DNA of 64,000 nucleotides from Ascaris suum (lineage: Eukaryota; Nematoda; Chromadorea; Rhabditida; Ascarididae). The DNA is taken from the NCBI GenBank assembly GCA_013433145.1, contig CM024183.1, positions 1,009,501 through 1,073,500 of the forward strand. The letters are read 5' to 3'. This document shows, in pieces, positions 36,813 to 46,820 of the stretch. Position 1 is the first letter of the stretch; every line of letters begins with the position of its first letter. Position numbers and translations under genes: made by a program. The notes beneath the pieces were generated by a model. It did not search any database. It had not been told where the DNA came from and saw nothing but the letters and a program-made list of their open reading frames with translations.

Positions 36813-38990
36813 TTGATAATAAATTCGTGTCATTTCTCTTTAATGAATGTTCGTTAACATTCCACGAATGAAATTTCAATTATAAAGTGCTGCGGGAATT
36901 GTTTTTTTTTTCTTGGAAATCATCGATTTAGGGGCACTCTTTTATTGAAACATTCGTTCGCATATAGATTTTTAAAAAGAACATGAGCATAAAAGTTGCG
37001 AAATATTGAGTGAATTTTTAGTGAAAAATATCGATTTTTTTTTCAATAATAAAAATGCACGGAATTTTTTGTTATTATCAAATTATTATGAGTGATGAAA
37101 AATGCGCTCATATAGAATATATTCAACGAATGTCACTTATTATTAAAGAAGTGCTCATTTTTACGATGTTATTCCACGTTATACATTGAAATCGTTGTTG
37201 ATAATGAGAGTTGAACTACGACCATGTATGGGAGACATTTTCAATAGGTGGCTTCTTATTTAATTCTTGTGGCTGTTTCACTTATAAATATCTTTTAAGG
37301 CTATTCATAGCGATATTTATTTATCACATTATCCAGGTGTAGATTTCTTCCTGTTTGATTTATTTCTTTTTTTTTATATATGCATTGTTCACCTATTGTA
37401 TCTCTTTAGGAATTTCCGCATTTAGAAATATTTACGCCCATAGATAATATAAAAATTAATCGCAAATTTTTTTAATATATTGTGACTTATATTCGTTAAG
37501 GTAATGATAATTTCTTCTGTCCAAAAATTTTAATTTATGCAAATTTTCCACACGTTTCATTAAATTACTTCAATTTTTTTCTTCGTTATTATTTATAGCG
37601 ATTGTATAATTTCATTCTGCGATCGATATTGTGCGACGGTGTTTATTGTACAATATGTGCAATTCGGCAGATTTTTTTTTTTGTATTCATAATTTTCCAA
37701 GTCACTTTTTTCTTCTATTAGTAAAAGTCTAAAAATCAATGTGATGAAAGCATTCATTTGACTGAATTTCCTCTCTTTTTTTTTTTTTTCATATGATATG
37801 AAATTTTGGTCTATTCGTTTGCAATATTGACATGTGTTTTCTTTTGAATCTTGAAATATGAAGTAGTTTTATTGATTTAAAAAAATATGCAAATTTCAAA
37901 TATGCAAATGAAGTTTTACATTTTTAGAAATTTGAATTCATATTGAAATGAAATACTTATTAAATTTTTATTCAAATTTGCCATCTAATAATAATGATCG
38001 GATTGATTTCAATTGAAAGATTCTTTTCGAATTCATAAAATTTTCAACCATTTTTTTTTCATTTTTTTTTTCTTATTAGTTTATTCTTTTTTCTTCAACA
38101 TTTAAGCGCAATTTAACGGGTTTTTATTTCGTTGAGTTCCATTTTTTTTTTTTTGGATATATCTATTCGATGCAAATTGTTTTCGTCTTACTTCTAGCAC
38201 TCATTTATATGTATTCGTCTATATTTTAAAATGTTGTATTGTTGGGCGCAATTCGTTCTCTTGTTTAATATATCGTTGGGGTATAGAAAGCGTGAAATTT
38301 AGCTGCTAAATTTGTATTTCGAGGAATTTTTGAAGATTTCAAAATGCTTGAAATTAATTTTATGCATCGCTAACGATAACGTCGACTATAGATATGAAAA
38401 CCGGATTACAGTAACGAAGTATAGCGTAGAGGTGTCTTAGTTGAGATTGCCAAATGTATCGATTTGGCACTCGGTTGATCAATTCAGAGGAAGTCTTTAA
38501 TATCAGAAATTCAAATTATAAAAAGAATTGTGGAATATTTAATTGTTGAGGGTGGAATTAAGATAACAGAGAGTGCGAAATAACGTTATTGCCAAAAAGG
38601 AGGAGGGCAAAAAGACCTGAAATAGAGGGGTATGACGCTGAGATCTCCCCATTACCCCTTTTCACCCTCTGCTTTGCCAATGAAATGAGCACGGGAATTG
38701 TTTGGAGTTCATTTTGATGGCAATTGTTTTTCAGTCAGTTAGGCAAGTTTTTTTTTTGTATTATGTCCCCATATTTTCTTCAGGTTGGTGTAGTTTTAGT
38801 GACATACAGACGAAAGACGAATATTTTAAATTGTATCGATTTTTCAAAAATTTTCATAATCGATTTTTTTTTCTTTTGGTCGAATAGAATTTCGATAATG
38901 ATTGAGTTCAATTGAAATTTCACGTTTTTGATGTTTCTTGATTGGCTGTGATTTTAGAATTTTTTAAGCGTATATTTGAATGCGTTTTCA
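36813..38990 (+). other. unc-53 3' UTR and AT-rich 3' flank
   Basis: AATAAA occurs at 36818-36823, very close to the stop, and at 37048-37053, the likelier poly(A) signal. Beyond it the DNA is AT-rich with many T runs and no supported exon. Confidence 0.5.
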
Positions 38991-39309
38991 CTATGTTATT
39001 ACGAGAGGAATATTTACGCTTTAATGCTGCCGTTGATTGTTTCCACTATCTCATCTGCCAGTTCCTCTCATTAACGCGCCAATAAATTGCTCCATACTAA
39101 TGTGTTCTTTGCATAATTGTAAAGGATTTATAATCACATGGGAAAGGAGGATAAGAGTTATTGGAGGGCTTCAGTCATTTGCACGGATAGCAAGCGAATT
39201 AGTTATCCAGGTGTATGAGAAGTACTTTACGCTGATTTCTACACGTGTAATTTGTGCGGTGGGGTCACGTGGATAAATCTTGGATTGACGAAATGTGAAG
39301 TGAGACTAT

Positions 39310-39429
39310 GATCAATGTCGTGCAGTTGAAGATATCCGGTTCGGAGGAAAGAGTCATGGATCACACCCGAACTTTCGACTGCGAAAAAGGTGGTCTGATT
39401 ATTGGCGCGGTTGGGCTGGCTCTGGGTTA
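39310..39429 (+). CDS. Unidentified 39-codon open frame, exon-like
   Basis: A GC-richer island within AT-rich DNA. ATG at 39310 opens MINVVQLKISGSEERVMDHT and continues through RTFDCEKGGLIIGAVGLALG to TAA. The opposite strand is also open, so direction is uncertain. No family is recognised; it may be a gene remnant. Confidence 0.2.
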
Positions 39430-39566
39430 AACCCCGACTTGATCTGTTCTGAGTTGTAGCTGAAGTGAATTTTAATCCCAATCATTCGAGCTGGAAGCGG
39501 TAACCGTAAAACATTTACGCAGAAACTACTCCATTCCAAGGTTAGTGCATTTATAATTTCTTTCAG

Positions 39567-39658
39567 CGATGCATGGAGGTTTGCAGCTCCCGGCTTGCAG
39601 ACCAGTGTCATTGTTTAATTCTTCGATTATCAAAAATTTACAACAAAGGTTGCGATAA
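39567..39658 (+). CDS. Unidentified short open frame after a strong splice acceptor
   Basis: A TTTCTTTCAG acceptor ends at 39566, and an ATG follows two bases later. The frame reads MHGGLQLPACRPVSLFNSSI and then IKNLQQRLR to TGA; a possible donor sits at AAG|GTTGCG. An acceptor just before an ATG fits a trans-spliced start in a nematode. No product can be named. Confidence 0.2.
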
Positions 39659-39754
39659 TGGTTGCATAGATACGGCTACATATTGTTTTAAGTTTATTTT
39701 ATTTCAACATCCCAAAGTGAGGAAACATGCAGGAAGGTATGTCAGCAAAAGTGA

Positions 39755-39975
39755 TTTAAAAAAAGCAAAATTTTCGCAAAGCTGCAATCAGAGCAAACAG
39801 ATTCATCCCCAAGGGCACCAGTAGAGAGTAGATCGATACGATTTAGCCGTATCTTAATAGCTGAAAGGGTTGAAGAGGAAGGAGGCATTAGTTATATCAG
39901 CAGGAAGCGGACGAACTTCTGCAGCACCGGAAACTGGAAACTATGAAGGATATTGTTCGTTCTTTACGTGTGTAG
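39755..39975 (+). pseudogene. Exon-like patch, probably decayed; relative of the patch at 56.0 kb
   Basis: One frame (39755-39946) contains FAKLQSEQTDSSPRAP and SIRFSRILIAERVEEE, then runs to TGA. An overlapping frame (39892-39975) reads LYQQEADELLQHRKLETMKD and IVRSLRV before TAG, a coiled-coil-like composition. Relative to the related patch at 56.0 kb there is about a 10-base insertion near 39873-39883, which breaks the frame. Family unknown. It may be two exons of a live gene rather than a pseudogene. Confidence 0.35.
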
Positions 39976-40052
39976 CCTTAAGAAGTAAGCTATTGCAAAC
40001 GTTGTCCCAGCACCTTTTTATTCTCGGATGGCGCAGACTTAAAAAACAAAGC

Positions 40053-40657
40053 AACCCCATGGGCAAGTGCTCGTTGAAATGTTGCCTTTATAAACAAAAC
40101 AACCCCATGGGCAAGTGCTCGTTGAAATGTTGCCTTTACAAGCAAAACAACCCCACGGGCAAGTGCTCGTTGAAATGTTGCCTTTACAAGCAAAACAACC
40201 CCACGGGCAAGTGCTCGTTGAAATGTTGCCTTTATAAACAAAACAACCCCATGGGCAAGTGCTCGTTGAAATGTTGCCTTTACAAGCAAAACAACCCCAC
40301 GGGCAAGTGCTCGTTGAAATGTTGCCTTTACAAGCAAAACAACCCCACGGGCAAGTGCTCGTTGAAATGTTGCCTTTATAAACAAAACAACCCCACGGGC
40401 AAGTGCTCGTTGAAATGTTGCCTTTACAAGCAAAACAACCCCACGGGCAAGTGCTCGTTGAAATGTTGCCTTTACAAGCAAAACAACCCCACGGGCAAGT
40501 GCTCGTTGAAATGTTGCCTTTACAAGCAAAACAACCCCACGGGCAAGTGCTCGTTGAAATGTTGCCTTTACAAGCAAAACAACCCCACGGGCAAGTGCTC
40601 GTTGAAATGTTGCCTTTATAAACAAAACAACCCCATGCAAGTGCTCATTGAAACCTC
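40053..40657. repeat. 48-base minisatellite, 12 complete copies plus a partial one
   Basis: Units of exactly 48 bases start at 40053, 40101, 40149 and so on every 48 bases to 40581. A 13th copy from 40629 lacks three bases and then diverges. Copies differ at only three sites: ATG or ACG near the start, and TATAAA or TACAAG near the end (two sites). Each unit holds GGCAA and TTGCC, which can pair. As 48 is a multiple of three, frames stay open on both strands: + strand NPTGKCSLKCCLYKQN repeated inside a 282-codon frame (39870-40718), - strand RGVVLLVKATFQRALA repeated inside a 228-codon frame (39990-40676). There is no evidence that either is translated. Confidence 0.95.
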
Positions 40658-40718
40658 GCTTGTTGTTATATACCACTCGTTTTTACTATTCCCGTATAGT
40701 TACTATATTTCGACATAG

Positions 40719-41546
40719 TTTCATAGCTTATTCATTGAATTTGTTGATTCCATTGTAGAATGTTTTACTTGCTGGCTTAGTCGTTATTGCTTTATAGACA
40801 ACCGTTGATTACTACAATGTGTTATTTGTATTGTTCCATATTTGAATACTGTCGATGCAATATTCCTTTTGCTCTTTTCTTAATTTCTATAAACGATATG
40901 CACCATATAGTAATGCTTAATTTATGAAACTTTCGATCACCCATAGAAGAGTATTGAACAATCTTGGATGAAATAGGATTTGCAACACCTAATATTCAAT
41001 TATTGACAGCTATTATTTGTAAGTAATCAATGGGATAGCACGAAAATCTATTGTTTTTGAAAGTGAGAAAAAAGAAAGTGCAATCAATTAAAGCATTCGC
41101 TTCAGCACACAACTATGGCAACACTTAACCACTTCATTTAGTCGCAAAATTTGCGCAGCTAAACTCGAACGCTATTCTAGGCCACATTCAGCTAGCCAGT
41201 GCAACAACTTCAGTTATAACAAAATATCGGCTCAAAGTTGGCGCCCTAACGTCCCACAATTTGACGGCTAACTGCCACTAGGCTAATTAGGGGTCACTTG
41301 AATGAAGCATCACTATTTAAATAAGTGAAATGTGATACAATCTTTAAATGAGAATAAATTTTTATATATATAACACTCCATCAAACAACAGCAACGAAAA
41401 ATTTAAAAAACAAGCATTTATACTCTATAGGTGCTGGCTCATTACATGAGATCTAAATATGCAAATAAAATTCATTATTACTTACATTAAAATTTCAATT
41501 ATTTTACATATTGTGCACGATAGAAAATTTCAAATATTCATATAAT
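40719..41546. other. Intergenic region before the H1 gene's 3' end
   Basis: Nothing recognisable as coding. For the - strand H1 gene ending at 41547 I see no canonical AATAAA (TTTATT on this strand) between 41281 and 41546, so a variant signal must be used. Confidence 0.5.
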
Positions 41547-41678
41547 TTAAGCGGTCTTCGGTTTTGGTACAGTCATCTTCTTCGGCTTTCTAGCTTTCGT
41601 GGTTTTTGACATCTTCGGTGATTTAGCCATCTTCTTCACGCCTTTTGATTTCTTACTCGTTTTCTTTACACCAGCAGC
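41547..41678 (-). CDS. H1 (upstream copy) exon 3
   Basis: The acceptor is TCATTTTCAG. Its 43 residues open AAGVKKTSKKSKGVKKMAKS and end PKPKTA, then TAA. This short exon is easily missed. It completes the basic C-terminal tail, and its boundary matches exon 3 of the second H1 gene. Confidence 0.88.
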   Translation of the reverse strand, partial: AAGVKKTSKKSKGVKKMAKSPKMSKTTKARKPKKMTVPKPKTA

Positions 41679-44094
41679 CTGAAAATGAGAAAATTTTCAC
41701 CGATAAACTTCGAGGTAACCACTCGATTTTGTTGCTACTGCATATATGGACAGCCGTCTGGCTCATAGCTTCCTTGCATCTTTCTAGTTCCTCAGGAGTT
41801 GTATTGTCTATGCTTACTAGTATTATTGATGTTTTAAAATCAGTTAAAAATGTAGACAACAATTTTAGAAGTTGGCATTTTCGAGAGGTTCTCAGGTCTG
41901 GATGCACCTTCGGTCTAAAGACTTTAATGCTAAAAGTTGGCGCATCACTTGCTGACAGCCGAGTATGATGGACATTTATCGCTCAATATATATTAATGGT
42001 TGTCCTTTGGAATTGTCTTCTGTTGCAGCATCAACTCTAAGGCAAATCAAACTTCTCCAATAAGAAACTCGACACTTTCCGTTGGCATTGTTGTGATATA
42101 AGTGCATAGAAATGTGTTATTTTATGTCACGCAAAACAAGGGACGTTTCAAACTAGGGCTCTAAACAGAGTCATATGAAAGAAGTGAGGGTTTTTTTTTC
42201 TTTAAGCGAGGGGCGTTTTTTTTGACCCGATGGTGCAAAGCAACTGAACACGTAGACTATCAAAAGTTGACGCTGTATGCACTGGGTTCTACGTGAGGAT
42301 CCAAACGTCAAGCCTTTCATCCCATTTAATTTACCGTCAAAGTACTTCCAGCCGTAACCACTTTGATGATCGTCTGACTCTAATTACTATTTACAGGGCC
42401 GTAAGTGGACGGGATCAGAGAATTCAACAAAAACTGCCTATGCAAGAGGACAGAGAGGGCGAGGAAGGGCTCAGATATTGGCATTACCCTTCCCCTCTAA
42501 ACAATATCAACGGTCCTTATTTTACTCAATTGCACAAATAACTCAAGCTATAGATCCCATAGTATTCAACAGCGCGCGTAGTAATACCTAGCGGAGTCTG
42601 AGGTCAAAAGTTCAAGTCCTTAAGTAGAAGCTAATGGTGATATTAGGAGTGGCAACCTTCTCCACTAAAAGTACTGAGGAAAAAAAAATCGTTTTGTCAA
42701 TTGACTCACCTTCCCAGCACCCTTCTTCTTGTGAACGTGCTTCTTTTTCTTTTTCTTCTCGACTTTTTTCACTTCCTTCTCAGTGCCGGCTTTCTCACCA
42801 GAGCTCGGCTTCTTCTCCACGTGCTTCTTGACCTTCTTATGCTCTTTATGTGCCTTTGGTTCAGCAAGCAAGAACGATCCAGATGCACCAGTGCCTTTCG
42901 TATGTTTAAGAAAACCTGACTCAACACCACGTCTAAGTGCTTGACGCAGATGCGCGTTGATCTGAAAAAAAGGAAGCATTATAAAAGCCTCAAGTTCCAG
43001 CTTGAAATTTGGATAACCGTTGAGCACTTCGAATATTAGCGAAGGAAGGACGACGAGATGAAGGGAACAACCTAAAATATAAGGAAGATATGGCGGACAA
43101 AGCTCGTGGACGAGGAATCCAATTCACAGATGGGATCAATACAGTAAGTCATTCAAGCCATACCAAGAATTCTGACACTGAAATTTTGAAGCGAATAGAA
43201 AAGATTGCAGTTTCAATATGGCGTAAATTTTAGCAAATACCAATCCACCTTTAGAAAACAAACGCTTAAGACGATTCGAATAGATCAAGTCTCGTTCAGG
43301 AACTTCATTTTCTTATTTCTTTACTTCATCGAGAAACTGATTTGCTAACGGTAGAAAATTACCTGTAAAAGCTGATAAAATTCTCCATGAGATCCCCTTT
43401 TTTAAAGGGTATTTGGGGAACCGCCTTATTTAAATACTTCCGAAGTTGAAATATTTGATAAATTTTTGCATCCGAATGCTCGCTGAAGGACAAGAAACGT
43501 GCTCCTTTCTGCACTATCTAACCAACGTTTGAAATATCATAACCGTCTGGTTATTGCGGTGTTATATGATGCACACTCGGTATGCGTCTGCATCAAACAT
43601 TTAAGCCAAACTTCGGGCTAAATTCGATCCTGCCCTAGCCATCACCCCTTATTGCTGCCGGCCTAGGACGAGGTTTAGCTCATTCTCATGTGATCACAGG
43701 CTAGATTCGGTCCCGCTCTCGGTCATAACCAGGAGCGGGAAACCTACAAATAAAACTGTTTAAATTACCCATAGAAAAGGAATAAAAGTTGAGAAATTTA
43801 AATATTTACCGTTGGAAGTTGTTCACCAAGTTTGAAGTTTTGAGCGATATGTTTTAGAATTGCTGCTCGGCTTGATCCTTTCTTGTCGTTTATAGCCAAA
43901 ATTGCAGCCTTAATCATCTGCTGGTAGCCTGGATGCGTAGTGAACATCTTAGTTTTTGTCGACTTTGGACGACCTCTCTTCCGTGTACCTTTCGTAGTAG
44001 GAGCAGCTGCAACAGCATCCGCAGCTGGAGACGAAACAGGCGTCAGCGCTGTACTAGCTGTCACCTGACCTTGTTGCACTTCCACACCAGCCAT
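41547..44094 (-). CDS. Linker histone H1, three exons
   Basis: H1 binds the nucleosome dyad and linker DNA and compacts chromatin. Exons on the - strand are 44094-43810, 42961-42710 and 41678-41547, all joined in phase 0, giving 222 residues. The globular winged-helix domain runs from about HPGYQQMIKAAILAI (residue 54) through KKGSSRAAILKHIAQNFKLG to INAHLRQALRRGVESGFLKH and TKGTGASGSF. The tail is Lys-rich with KKKKKKHVHKKK, ending KKMTVPKPKTA. The N-terminal tail holds RKRGRPKSTKT, an AT-hook-like RGRP core that is not usual for H1. Start: the ATG of MAGVEV at 44094 is chosen because a TATTTGCAG acceptor lies 54 bases upstream (44149-44151). An in-frame ATG further upstream is interrupted by that acceptor. 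Introns are 848 and 1,031 bases. Confidence 0.93.
41679..42000 (-). CDS. Long open frame in H1 intron 2, unidentified
   Basis: On the same strand as H1 a frame stays open for about 100 codons across the intron and runs into the exon 3 sequence in another frame. It includes DAPTFSIKVFRPKVHPDLRT and SIDNTTPEELERCKEAMSQT, which read like protein. The + strand is also open over 41645-41968. It could be a relic of an inserted gene or chance. No donor and acceptor pair is convincing. Confidence 0.2.
42710..42961 (-). CDS. H1 (upstream copy) exon 2
   Basis: The acceptor is a T run then CAG and the donor GTGAGT. Its 84 residues begin INAHLRQALRRGVESG and complete the globular domain, followed by a Lys/Glu/His-rich tail. 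Confidence 0.94.
43090..43348 (+). CDS. Possible small two-exon gene nested antisense in H1 intron 1
   Basis: ATG at 43090 opens MADKARGRGIQFTDGINT, ending at a perfect GTAAGT donor (exon 43090-43143). A 67-base intron ends in AGATTGCAG. Exon 2 (43211-43348) continues in the same phase with FQYGVNFSKYQSTFRKQTLK and ends ...YFIEKLIC then TAA. The intron length is typical of nematodes and an acceptor-like AATATTAG lies about 50 bases upstream of the ATG. 63 residues, no recognised family. Confidence 0.3.
43810..44094 (-). CDS. H1 (upstream copy) exon 1
   Basis: It encodes 95 residues: an Ala/Thr/Ser-rich N-terminal tail, the AT-hook-like KRGRPK at residues 39-44, and the first half of the globular domain to EQLPT. 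The donor is GTAAAT. Phase 0. Confidence 0.93.
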
Positions 44095-45493
44095 TCGGGA
44101 ATTTGATAACTTGACGGTACTAATAACAGATCCACAAACCCACTCCACCTGCAAATACAACGATGATGAGAGTGGAGACTGCGTACGAGCTTATCATGCG
44201 CGATGCAAGACTACGGCGCGACTCTTCGCAAACGCACTGGCTCTACGCGCTAAACATTCACACTTTCGGGTAAGTCTCCTCGTGAATAAATGATATTTTC
44301 ACCACTTTTAATAATTCGTTTAATCAATTAAATATGGCAAATTGCTAGAGAAAGATTTTCTCTATAAAATGAATATAAATTCATGGGTAAATTTTTGTAT
44401 TTTCATAGGAAAAGAGGCATTTGAAAAGAGTACGCCCCTCAATTTTTGGAATTTTCATTTTGATTTCAATTTTTTCCCACTTAATTCGAGTATAGCTGAA
44501 CCAAATTGAAAAATTTTATAGAGTGGTATGTGCTCTACAATTATTCATTATAACACAAATCATCATAAAGATTTGACTTGAATTCATAATAAAAACTCCT
44601 TTCAATTTTTACATAACTAGATTTCTTTCAATAATTTTTTCCTCATAAAATTCAACAATTTATTAAATAAATTTATATTCGGAAGAAAGAGCAGATTTTT
44701 CTCTATATGATAGTATCAAAATAGTTGATAAAATTCAAAGATTTAACAATTTTATAGCGGCATAAACTTCTATCACTGTTTATTGCTCCCTTAAAAGTTT
44801 CTCGCAAAGCGAACGCCGAATGCGTTCATATGAGGGTGCATCGAGCGGCACATTCTTTGCCTTTGCGCATTTAGCGTGCTCACGATAGAAAGCGGTTGAT
44901 GATGAGAGTCGTGTTTACGTTCCTGCCAGCTTTCTCACTTACGTTCCTGCCAGCTTTCTCAATGATACACATTTTTTTTACGTGATAAAGGACGGACATT
45001 TGATCAACGGATGTTTCACGCACAAATTATGGACAGTTCATTCATAGTCGGTTGGCAAATCGTTCATATTTCCTTCAACAATTTCGAGATACAGGTTAAA
45101 CTCGTTCCTAGTCTCGGTTACATTTATAAGCGGAAATTGGACCAAATTTGACGCATACTCATAATTTTGTAGGCTTTTCGATCGGTGACAGAGTTTTAAA
45201 TGGTTAAAGTTGTAAAAAAACAAAAAAATAAAATTTGTATATTATAGAAAAAATTTCCACTTTTGGCCAAAAATGACGTCGCCTGTTGCACACCTGTCGA
45301 AACCTTCAATGAATTTTATCGCTCTCATTCAATCTGCGTTATCAATCGATGCAAAATTTCCGCATTTAAAACGTTGAAGAACGCTACGAATACCATGGAG
45401 GTAATTTTAAGCAGTAAATCATTTACAGATTTCATTTGCAGCAAAGCACTTTTATTATACCATAAATAATACCTGTAACGGAGAAACTTAACT

Positions 45494-45567
<74 letters not shown>

Positions 45568-46820
45568 TTTTTACGAATTCGAAAAATTATTTTATCTTGT
45601 TTATTAAAAGGTTGTCTCATCTAGGAAAATATTTAAAGCATTTAAATCACAGGTGCTTTAATTAATCCCTTGCTAAAAAGTGAAACTGATCTGTTTTTTT
45701 TACTAAACTTGGGAATCAAATAGATAATTTTCCGCTCGACCATACACCGTCACATAGATTGAAAAAAATGCGTTTACATTTCATATATAGATGAATGAAT
45801 GTGGTGACAAATTGCCTCTTTTTTTTTAAATGCAAACATTAGGATGTTCCATAGGGGTTGATGAAGGAACTTAACCACTTGATTTGAGGTTACAGTATTA
45901 GAACAAACAGAAATTACCTCTAAACAGCCTACGATCAAAAAGTATACTATTTAAGAATACGTTTATGAGAATGCAGGTTTATTACATCTGATTTGTTCAG
46001 GTTGCAAAATCAACCGTTTATTTGTCTATAATGCTAGAGTTTTCTTGGAGTCTAAAAGTTGTATTTGCGCCACTTCAAAGCAGGTTGGAACATGCGCCAT
46101 ACATGCTTTAGATGTGCACTTTTTGCACAACTCTTGTCTGGTCGGCTAGTTCCATCAGTTAGCAATTTAGAAAGCAACTTATTACGGCGATGTCATATGT
46201 CTGTACGTTTGCATGCATATGTGTTTGTCTATTTCTATGGTAGTACAATTTGCGAAGCAGTGCATCGAAACATATGGAATTTGATAGTATAATATACATC
46301 ACAAGGCATCCTCCCCCCTTAAAACGTCCTCTTGCGTTCATCCATAATTTTTTTTTTTAAATCTACAAACATTTAAAAGTGGAAAAATTTTTAGATGCAT
46401 TTTACACTAGTTTCTTCACCTTAAACCGACTAAAACAAAAAAGTTTTTTTTTAACGTTATAAAGAACGAGTCATTTTTAGCAGTCTGGTGCGAGCGCATG
46501 GAATAAGCACGCATCATTTCCCATGTTTATTAATTGCTGGTAACTAATGAAACTGATTGAGAAGAGAAAAGAAATGCAAAAAGCATATATTATGCTAGTT
46601 CTTTTGGTATGGCTTTCCATATATATAAAGTCCCGTCAATGCAAGAACAAACACCAACCGAAGCAAAGCTCACGTAATTTTCTTCCATTTTTTAATATAT
46701 CTTCGCAAAGTATTAAAAAAATGGACAAATCAATAAGAGTAATAGTAGTGGAGGTCATCCCGGTAATACCAACCACCAAATTTTTGCATATTTAACTCCA
46801 ATGCATTCGGAGTTGCGATG
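44095..46820. other. H1 upstream region and intergenic DNA
   Basis: The - strand 5' UTR of H1 occupies 44095-44148. GC-rich patches at 44160-44270 and 44806-44960 probably include the promoter. A 24-base direct duplication (TTACGTTCCTGCCAGCTTTC and flank) starts at 44915 and 44939. A TA array is at 45498-45565. An open frame at 45263-45469 (+) reads VACCTPVETFNEFYRSHSIC and onward but has no other support. Confidence 0.45.
45498..45565. repeat. (TA)n microsatellite, about 34 units
   Basis: A pure TA dinucleotide run. The Tyr-Ile frames over it are artefacts. Confidence 0.97.

Noticed and set aside
40403..40621. Third open frame across the 48-base repeat (VEMLPLQAKQPHGQ unit)
   Set aside because: TATAAA copies create a stop codon in this frame, so it spans only the copies between two of them.
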